A stretch of 64,000 bases of DNA. Source: Brevundimonas sp. Its GTDB lineage: Bacteria > Pseudomonadota > Alphaproteobacteria > Caulobacterales > Caulobacteraceae. The notes beneath the pieces are model-generated. The model made no database searches, was not told where the DNA came from, and worked only from the letters and a program-made list of their open reading frames with translations. The stretch lies in assembly GCA_027531145.1 (NCBI GenBank), contig JAPZRF010000002.1, positions 234,291 to 298,290 on the forward strand. Direction: 5' to 3'. Made by a program: the position numbers and the translations under genes. Positions 56,449 through 64,000 of the stretch are shown here, in pieces (within the stretch, counting starts at the first letter, position 1; every line of letters starts with the position of its first letter).

Positions 56449-59400
56449 ATGGCTGACGATGCCGGCGGGCTGAACCAGGTCTTCGCCGAGACCTCCTTCC
56501 TCTATGGCGCGAACGCCGCCTTCATCGAGGAGCTCCACGCCAGATGGGCCGATGATCCGGCGTCCGTCCCGGTGGAATGGCGCGCCTTCTTCGACCAGCT
56601 GCGTGACCAGGCCGATGTGGTGCGCCAGAACGCCCGGGCCGGTGCCTGGGGCCGTTCCGCCGCCACCGAGCCGACAGAGGCCACCGCCGTGTTCGATGGC
56701 CGCTGGCCCGAGCCGGCCTCGGCCCCCGCCTCTGCCAAAGGGGCAAAGCCTACGGCCGGCAAGCCCGCTGCCGCCCCTGCGGCTGCCGCTCCGGCCCTGA
56801 CCTCGGCGGCCAGCGCCGTGGATGTGCGCGCCGCGGCCCATGACTCGATCCGCGCCCTGATGCTGATCCGGGCCTACCGTATCCGCGGCCACCTGCAGGC
56901 CAACCTCGACCCGCTGGGCATCGAGCCGCCGGTGCAGAACGCCGAGCTGACCTTCGAGCACTGGGGTTTCAGCGCCGCCGACATCGACCGACCGATCTAT
57001 CTGGACGGCGTGCTGGGCCTGGAGACGGGCACCCTGCGCGAGGTGCTGGAGATCCTGCGCCGTACCTACTGCGGCAACCTCGGTATCCAGTACATGCATA
57101 TCGCCGAGCCCGAGGAGAAGGCCTGGCTGCAGCAGCGGGTCGAGGGCCCGGACAAGCTGCAGACCAACGCCTTCACCCGCGAGGGCAAGCTGGCGATCCT
57201 GAACAAGCTGATCGAGGCCGAGACCTTCGAGCGATTCCTGCACAGGCGCTTCCCCGGCACCAAGCGCTTCGGCCTGGACGGCGGCGAGGCCATGGTCCCG
57301 GCGCTGGAGCAGGTGATCAAGCGCGGCGGCGCTCTCGGCGTCGACGAGGTGGTGCTGGGCATGGCCCACCGCGGCCGCCTGAACGTGCTGGCGGCGGTGA
57401 TGGGCAAGCCCTACCGCGCCATCTTCCACGAGTTCCAGGGCGGCTCGACCGTGCCGGGCGATATCGAGGGCTCGGGCGACGTCAAGTATCATATGGGTGC
57501 CAGCTCGGACCGCACCTTCGACAACAACAAGGTGCACCTGTCGCTGACCGCCAACCCGTCGCACCTGGAGATCGTAAATCCGGTGGTGCTGGGCAAGGCG
57601 CGCGCCAAGCAGGCCTTCGACATCCGCGAGGCCAATTCCGGCAAGCCCGAGGCCGAATGGGCGCTGGACCGCTCCCATGTGCTGCCGCTGCTGATCCACG
57701 GCGACGCCGCCTTCGCCGGCCAGGGCGTGGTGGCCGAGTGCTTCGCCCTGATGGGGCTGAAGGGCTACCGCACCGGCGGCACCCTGCACTTCGTCATCAA
57801 CAACCAGATCGGCTTCACCACCAGCCCGCGGAACTCGCGCTCGTCGCCCTATCCGTCGGACGTGGCCCTGATGGTCCAGGCACCGATCTTCCACGTCAAC
57901 GGCGATGACCCCGAGGCCGTGGTGTTCGCCGCCAAGGTGGCCACCGAGTACCGGCAGAGGTTCAACAAGGACGCGGTGGTGGACATGTTCTGCTACCGCC
58001 GCTTCGGCCACAACGAGGGCGACGACCCGACGTTCACCCAGCCGATCATGTACGCCCGGATCAAGGCGCAGCCGTCCACGCGCGAGATCTACGCCCAACG
58101 CCTGATCGCCGAGGGCGTGGTCACGGCCGCGGAGGTCGAGGCCGAGGTGGCGCGGTTCGAGGCCTTTCTCGACGCCGAGTTCGACGCCGGCAAGGCCTTC
58201 AAGGCCGACAAGGCCGACTGGCTGGACGGCAGGTGGCAGGGCCTGGGCCTGCCGGACAGCGACGAGCGCCGCGGCGAGACCGCCGTGCCGCTGACGCAGC
58301 TGCAGGCCTACGGCCAGCGCCTGACCACCGTCCCCAACGACATCGAAATCCACAAGACGCTGAAGCGCGTGCTTGAGGGCCGGCGCGAGGCGATCGAGAC
58401 CGGCGAGGGGCTGGACTGGGCCACCGCCGAGAGCCTGGCCTTCGCCAGCCTCGTCGACGAGGGCTTCCCCGTGCGCCTGTCGGGCCAGGACTCGGTGCGC
58501 GGCACCTTCAGCCAGCGCCACTCCGCGATCATCGACCAGACCACCGAGGCCCGCTACGTCCCGCTCAGCAACCTGCGCGAGGGGCAGGCCCAGTTCGAGG
58601 TGATCGACTCGGCCCTGTCCGAGGAGGCGGTGCTCGGCTTCGAGTACGGCTACGCCCTCGCCGATCCCAACAGCCTGGTTCTGTGGGAGGCCCAGTTCGG
58701 CGACTTCGTGAACGGCGCCCAGGTGGTGATCGACCAGTTCATCAGCTCGGGCGAGCGCAAGTGGCTGCGGATGTGCGGCCTGACCATGCTGCTGCCGCAC
58801 GGTTACGAGGGGCAGGGGCCGGAGCACTCCTCGGCCCGTCTGGAGCGTTTCCTGCAGGCCTGCGCCGAGGACAACATGCAGGTCGCCAACTGCACGACCC
58901 CGGCCAACTACTTCCACATCCTGCGCCGTCAGGTTCACCGGCCGTTCCGCAAGCCGCTGATCCTTATGACGCCCAAGTCGCTGCTGCGGCACAAGAAGGC
59001 GGTGTCCAGCCTGGCCGACCTGGCAGAGGGCAGCTCGTTCCACCGGGTGCTGCACGACGACGCCCAAACGCGGCCGGCGCTGGCGGGGATCAGGATCCGC
59101 GGCGACAAGGACATCCGCCGCGTCATCCTGTGCTCGGGCAAGGTCTACTACGACCTGCTGGACGCGCGCGAGAAGGCCGGGGTCGACGATATCTACATCC
59201 TGCGCCTCGAGCAGTTCTATCCATGGCCGATGAAGTCGCTGATGAGCGAGCTGGCCCGCTTCCCCGGGGCGGAGCTGGTCTGGTGCCAGGAAGAGCCGAA
59301 GAACATGGGCGGCTGGACCTTCGTCGATCCGTGGCTGGAGCTGACGCTGGAGAAGCTGGACGTGAAGGCGAAGCGAGCGCGCTACGTCGGCCGTCAGGCC

Positions 59401-59478
59401 TCGGCCTCGACCGCCGCTGGCCTGATGAGCCGCCACCTGAAGGAACTTGAGTCCCTGCTCGGCGAGGCCCTGGCCTGA
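56449..59478 (+). CDS. sucA: 2-oxoglutarate dehydrogenase E1 component
   Basis: A 1009-residue thiamine-diphosphate-dependent decarboxylase that starts the 2-oxoglutarate dehydrogenase complex. An N-terminal E2-binding segment is followed by an Ala/Pro linker (residues 85-125). The catalytic parts include GLDGGEAMVPALEQ, GMAHRGRLNVLAAVMG and the TPP-binding start GDAAFAGQGVVAE. The C-terminal transketolase-like half has ERFLQACAEDNMQV. The length is normal. It is 87 bases before sucB and probably cotranscribed. Confidence 0.97.
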   Translation: MADDAGGLNQVFAETSFLYGANAAFIEELHARWADDPASVPVEWRAFFDQLRDQADVVRQNARAGAWGRSAATEPTEATAVFDGRWPEPASAPASAKGAKPTAGKPAAAPAAAAPALTSAASAVDVRAAAHDSIRALMLIRAYRIRGHLQANLDPLGIEPPVQNAELTFEHWGFSAADIDRPIYLDGVLGLETGTLREVLEILRRTYCGNLGIQYMHIAEPEEKAWLQQRVEGPDKLQTNAFTREGKLAILNKLIEAETFERFLHRRFPGTKRFGLDGGEAMVPALEQVIKRGGALGVDEVVLGMAHRGRLNVLAAVMGKPYRAIFHEFQGGSTVPGDIEGSGDVKYHMGASSDRTFDNNKVHLSLTANPSHLEIVNPVVLGKARAKQAFDIREANSGKPEAEWALDRSHVLPLLIHGDAAFAGQGVVAECFALMGLKGYRTGGTLHFVINNQIGFTTSPRNSRSSPYPSDVALMVQAPIFHVNGDDPEAVVFAAKVATEYRQRFNKDAVVDMFCYRRFGHNEGDDPTFTQPIMYARIKAQPSTREIYAQRLIAEGVVTAAEVEAEVARFEAFLDAEFDAGKAFKADKADWLDGRWQGLGLPDSDERRGETAVPLTQLQAYGQRLTTVPNDIEIHKTLKRVLEGRREAIETGEGLDWATAESLAFASLVDEGFPVRLSGQDSVRGTFSQRHSAIIDQTTEARYVPLSNLREGQAQFEVIDSALSEEAVLGFEYGYALADPNSLVLWEAQFGDFVNGAQVVIDQFISSGERKWLRMCGLTMLLPHGYEGQGPEHSSARLERFLQACAEDNMQVANCTTPANYFHILRRQVHRPFRKPLILMTPKSLLRHKKAVSSLADLAEGSSFHRVLHDDAQTRPALAGIRIRGDKDIRRVILCSGKVYYDLLDAREKAGVDDIYILRLEQFYPWPMKSLMSELARFPGAELVWCQEEPKNMGGWTFVDPWLELTLEKLDVKAKRARYVGRQASASTAAGLMSRHLKELESLLGEALA

Positions 59479-59565
59479 CGAGGGCCGGGCCCGCCCCGGG
59501 CTTGACGTAACCGATACACCCGCCGACTAGACCTGCCGAACACCAGAGCTGAACCGGACCGCGAC

Positions 59566-61110
<1,545 letters not shown>

Positions 61111-61120
61111 GGAAACCTGC

Positions 61121-61906
61121 TTGGGCGCAGCCAAGAAGCGCAGAGAAGCGTTCCTTCGGGAACATCCTTGGTGTTGCTTCTGCGGCGGACGAGTTCCCGC
61201 AACAACGGAGGACCATGTCCCTGTACGAGCTGCTTTTGCGGGGAAAATTGGCCCAGAGGGTTTTGAGTTTCCGGCGTGCGAGGCGTGCAACCGAGGCACA
61301 GCGGGCAGTGAGCAAGTCTTTGCGCTCTACGTCAGGCTCTTCGACCGCACAGAAGAAAACTACGACGAGCGCCACACAGAGAAGCTAATCCGTGGCGTCA
61401 GGAACAACTATCCAGACCTGATGCCGGACGCAAACCTAACCGCAACGGAGAAGAGGCGAGTTCTCCGCAATTTCGGCTGGGAGCGTGCCCGCGGTGCCTT
61501 CTTAGATGAGGTTCCCATGGTCGGGATACCGGACCTCGTTGCGCAACACATGGCAATGAATGCGCGATAACTACTCGCAGCGCTCTTTTACAGACATACT
61601 GGCAATGCCCTAAACGAAGAGAGTGGTGTTGTGTCCGGTTGGAGCCAGCAAGGCCTGCCCGGCGTGGATGAGGCTCACAATGTGCTGGCTGGTGGAATGC
61701 CGCAGTTGGTCATTGGCGCAAGGGTGAACACAACTATCGGCGACCAGTTTTCATACCGGTGGGGGCGGAATGATCCCGAGTCCCTCTTCGGCTACGCCGC
61801 AGAGTTTGGCAGCGGACTATTCATCTTCGCGGCAGCTGCGCCCTGGGATGTAGTAGCCGACCGAGACGGGTGGTCCAGATACGTGGCACCGCGCTCTCCT
61901 CAGTAG
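61121..61906 (+). pseudogene. HNH endonuclease gene split by an in-frame TAA
   Basis: A TTG start behind AAGGAA begins an HNH-type nuclease with CCFCGGRVP, EDHVPVRAAF and CEACNRGT, the zinc and HNH residues, in the first 70 codons. A TAA at 61568-61570 stops it after 149 residues. The same frame continues without further stops as LLAALFYRHTGNAL and later GDQFSYRWGRND to a stop at 61904. The two halves read as one protein of about 260 residues; the TAA may replace a Lys codon. A GTG at 61631 could restart translation of the last 91 residues. GC content is lower than in neighbouring genes, suggesting transfer. Confidence 0.65.
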
Positions 61907-62012
61907 CTATTGTGTCCCGGTTTCCCGGGACGGGCGCCTGTTCCCTATTGGTTGCCGCCCGCCGGGCCCGGGTGTAGGCTTGCAACCGTCAGGCATGTTG
62001 CGGAGGCCCGAC

Positions 62013-62303
62013 ATGGCCGATCCCCGCCCCGGCGTTTCCGACACCGCCACGGTGTTCACCCACGGCGACGGCCAGGCCGTGCGCCTGCCGGCCGGCTACC
62101 GCTTCGACACTGACGAGGTGATCGTGCGGCGTGAGGGCGATGACATCATCCTGTCGCCCAAGGTGAACCGCACATATGTGCCGCGCACCGCTGAGGAATG
62201 GGAGGCTTTCTGGGCCGAGGTTGACGCGATCGGCGATCCGGCGTCACCCTTCCCCGACCCCCCACCCCAGACGATCACGCCGCCCAAGGCGTGGGACGAT
62301 TGA
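62013..62303 (+). CDS. vapB: VapB-like antitoxin (AbrB/MazE fold)
   Basis: A 96-residue protein. The N-terminal swapped-hairpin DNA-binding fold is seen in TVFTHGDGQAVRLPAGYRFD and EVIVRREGDDIILSPK, the VapB/AbrB pattern. The C-terminal part is acidic and Pro-rich, suited to neutralising the toxin. GGAGG precedes ATG 62013. Its end overlaps the toxin gene. It is a different antitoxin class from the ribbon-helix-helix one at 54532. Confidence 0.85.
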   Translation: MADPRPGVSDTATVFTHGDGQAVRLPAGYRFDTDEVIVRREGDDIILSPKVNRTYVPRTAEEWEAFWAEVDAIGDPASPFPDPPPQTITPPKAWDD

Positions 62304-62770
62304 GTCTCTGCCTCGACACCTCGACGGTGATCGACCTGATCCGGGGGCGGTTGCCGGACGTGCGCCTCCATTATCGCGCGTCTGTGCAGTCCGGAGTCGA
62401 AGTGGTCGTATCCGCGGTCGTCTTGCACGAACTCGTCTCGGGAATCGCCACCAGCCGCGACCCCGCCGTCGAGCGACGGCGGATGGAGCTGACGCTCGTC
62501 GGCCTGCCGGTGCTGGACCTGACGGCGGACGATGTCGAGACCACAGGGCGGGTCGCGGGCGCTTTGCGCGCCTGCGGCCGGTCGATCGGGGACCTCGACA
62601 CCCTGATCGCCGGGCAGGCGCTGGCGCGGGGCTGGACGGTGGTGACGCGCAATGTCCGCCACTTCGGCCGGGTCGAGGGCCTGCCGCTGATCGACTGGGG
62701 CGTCAGCCCGGAGCTGCTGTCGTCGGCGGAGATTGTGGCGCGGCTGGACGAGGGAGACCGTGAGACGTGA
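62300..62770 (+). CDS. vapC: VapC-like PIN-domain toxin
   Basis: A protein of about 156 residues with the PIN active site: Asp in LCLDTSTVIDL, Glu in VVLHELVSG and Asp in IGDLDTLIAGQAL, followed by VVTRNVRHFGRVEGL, the usual VapC end. A TTG at 62300 overlaps the antitoxin stop (TTGA) and is favoured; an in-frame GTG at 62291 is possible. The expected activity is cleavage of tRNA or rRNA. Its stop codon at 62768 lies in the left arm of a large repeat hairpin. Confidence 0.85.
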   Translation: MSLCLDTSTVIDLIRGRLPDVRLHYRASVQSGVEVVVSAVVLHELVSGIATSRDPAVERRRMELTLVGLPVLDLTADDVETTGRVAGALRACGRSIGDLDTLIAGQALARGWTVVTRNVRHFGRVEGLPLIDWGVSPELLSSAEIVARLDEGDRET

Positions 62771-62857
62771 CTCGTGACTCGTGAATGGTGAATCGTGACC
62801 CGCCGTGCACGCAGGCGCAGCCCCACCCATCACGACTCACGATTCACGAGTCACGAC
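62767..62857. repeat. Hairpin of 7-bp repeats with six GANTC sites
   Basis: Five 7-bp units GTGA(C/A)(T/C)(C/G) run from 62767 to 62801 and four complementary units TCACGAN run from 62830 to 62857. TCGTGACTCGTGAAT (62772-62786) is perfectly complementary to 62842-62856. GANTC, the CcrM methylation site of Caulobacterales, occurs at 62769, 62776, 62790, 62834, 62841 and 62848. The stop codons of vapC and of the CoA-transferase gene both lie in the arms. Confidence 0.85.
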
Positions 62858-64000
62858 CTGCACCCCCCGTCCTCAGCACCTCGTCCGTATCGGCCCCCAG
62901 CGCCGGCGGGGGGCGGTCGTAGGCGACGGGGGTGCGGGACAGGCGGATGGGGCTGGCCACGGTGCGGACCGGGGCGGCGAGGTCGGGGCGGGTCTGTTCG
63001 ACCACCAGGCCGCGATGCGCCGCCTGGGATTCGGCGAACACCTGATCCACCGTATTGACGGGCCCGCAGGGGACGCCGGCGGCCTCCAGCCGGCTCATCA
63101 ACCCGGCCATGTCGCAGGCGGCGGTCAGGCTTGAGAGCTCGGCGGTCAGGACCGCCCGGTGGGCGATGCGGTCGGCGTTGGAGGCGAAGCGCGGGTCGGT
63201 CCCGAGGTCGGGCGCGCCCAGCGCCGCGCACAGCTGGCGGAACTGGCCGTCATTGCCGACCGCGATGACCACCATTCCATCCGTGCACGGAAAAGGCTGG
63301 TACGGAGCCAGGTTGGGATGGGCGTTGCCCATGCGCGTCGGGGCGACACCGGAAACGAAGAAGTTGGTCGCCTGGTTGGCCAGCATGGCCGCCTGGACGT
63401 CGAACAGGGCGATGTCGATGTGCTGGCCCTCGCCCGTGGCCCGGGCGTGCAGCAGGGCGGCGAGGATGGCGTTGGCGGCGTAGAGGCCGGTGAACAGGTC
63501 GACGACGGCGACCCCGACCTTCATCGGCTCGGCCCCGGGAGTGCCGTCCGGCTGGCCGGTGATCGACATCAGCCCGCCCATGGCCTGGATCATGTAGTCA
63601 TAGCCGGCCTGGGGTGCCCGCGGACCATCCTGGCCGAAGCCGGTGATGGAGCAGTAGATCAGCCGCGGATTGATGGCCGACAGGCTGGCGTGGTCGAGGC
63701 CGTACTTCTTCAGCCCCCCGGCCTTGAAGTTCTCGACCAGCACGTCGCAGTCGGCGGCGAGGCGGCGCACGGCGGCAGAACCCTCGGGCGAGGCGATGTC
63801 GAGCTCGACGGACTTCTTGCCGCGGTTGGCGCAGAGGAAATAGGCGGCGTCGCCGGGGCTGCCGTCAGCGCGGGTGGTGAAGGGCGGGCCCCACTGGCGG
63901 GTGTCGTCGCCGGTCCCCGGCCGCTCGATCTTGATCACATCAGCCCCGAGGTCGGCGAGGGTCTGGGTCGCCCACGGCCCCGCGAGGACACGGGACAGGT
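62844..64000 (-). CDS. CaiB/BaiF CoA-transferase family protein (5' end outside the window)
   Basis: A family III CoA transferase, open to the window edge. The visible part begins LSRVLAGPWATQTLADLGAD and continues with IKIERPGTGDD, the CoA-binding start of the family. The expected catalytic Asp is in the VELDIASPEG region or in NFKAGGLKKYGLDHASL. GYDYMIQAMGGLMSITGQPDG is a further signature. Members move CoA between organic acids such as formyl, succinyl or carnitine derivatives; the substrate is unknown. The stop TGA (62844-62846) sits in the right arm of the GANTC hairpin. Confidence 0.9.
   Translation of the reverse strand, partial: LSRVLAGPWATQTLADLGADVIKIERPGTGDDTRQWGPPFTTRADGSPGDAAYFLCANRGKKSVELDIASPEGSAAVRRLAADCDVLVENFKAGGLKKYGLDHASLSAINPRLIYCSITGFGQDGPRAPQAGYDYMIQAMGGLMSITGQPDGTPGAEPMKVGVAVVDLFTGLYAANAILAALLHARATGEGQHIDIALFDVQAAMLANQATNFFVSGVAPTRMGNAHPNLAPYQPFPCTDGMVVIAVGNDGQFRQLCAALGAPDLGTDPRFASNADRIAHRAVLTAELSSLTAACDMAGLMSRLEAAGVPCGPVNTVDQVFAESQAAHRGLVVEQTRPDLAAPVRTVASPIRLSRTPVAYDRPPPALGADTDEVLRTGGAGRDS

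Noticed and set aside
56386..59436. A 1016-codon leftward frame opposite sucA
   Set aside because: It is an antisense shadow of the sucA codons; composition is low complexity and no start signal is present.

Overview
The window is GC-rich (about 70 percent) bacterial DNA with almost continuous genes on both strands. The gene set points to a member of the Caulobacterales, most likely Brevundimonas-like. The supporting genes are a Caulobacter-type 180-kDa NAD-glutamate dehydrogenase, a DivL-like kinase with Tyr in place of the phospho-accepting His, a CC0125/CC1285-type lipoprotein, TonB receptor plus TetR plus MFS modules, and a BigR/Blh sulfide-detoxification cluster. This is inferred from gene content; no rRNA or tRNA gene was seen.

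Layout. 1-6.6 kb: end of an AI-2E-family transporter, gdhZ and a Usp protein. 6.7-8.4 kb: a lower-GC cassette of a D12-class adenine methyltransferase and a converging HNH endonuclease, immediately upstream of hslU. 9.8-16.5 kb: flavoprotein, Na/Ca-type antiporter, and a leftward run (ProXp-type deacylase, CnoX-like thioredoxin, LON-N protein, Trm112 protein, secreted protein). 16.5-22.8 kb: envelope proteins, argG, htpX, an SdhAF4-like protein, pyrF and a MarC protein. 23-28 kb: ccmC-ccmD-ccmG, a broken TRIC-channel gene, an ABC ATPase and a zinc-finger protein. 27.4-34.1 kb: obgE, nadD, rsfS, rlmH, an EnvC-like gene, ctpA and a YibQ-like deacetylase. 34.4-40.6 kb: glyoxalase-type proteins, pgi and groESL. 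40.8-43.8 kb: a PilZ gene with an internal stop, then the sulfide cluster. 43.8-53.2 kb: HAD phosphatase, divL, metallopeptidase, and the TetR/TonB-receptor/MFS unit. 53.3-61.1 kb: sucC, a VapBC-like module, sucD, sucA and sucB. 61.1-62.8 kb: an HNH gene with an internal stop and a second vapBC. The window ends inside a CaiB/BaiF CoA-transferase gene.

How the genes work together. sucC-sucD-sucA-sucB covers the 2-oxoglutarate to succinate part of the TCA cycle, and gdhZ feeds 2-oxoglutarate from glutamate. obgE-nadD-rsfS-rlmH joins ribosome maturation with NAD synthesis. EnvC-like, CtpA and YibQ-like proteins form an envelope and division block. The BigR repressor, rhodanese, TauE and Blh genes flank one AT-rich palindrome and probably respond together to sulfide or persulfide.

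Most unusual observations. (1) A toxin-antitoxin pair with a 31-bp palindromic operator sits between sucC and sucD. (2) Two intergenic hairpins are built from short-period repeats; one, made of 7-bp GTGANTC-like units, holds six GANTC (CcrM) sites and contains the stop codons of both converging genes. (3) A dispersed intergenic repeat carries a covarying hairpin. (4) Four genes are broken by visible single lesions or truncation: a secreted-protein remnant with an 11-bp duplication, a TRIC channel, a PilZ protein with a TGA, and an HNH nuclease with a TAA. (5) The low-GC restriction-modification-like cassette lies beside hslU. No CRISPR array, insertion sequence or prophage was seen.
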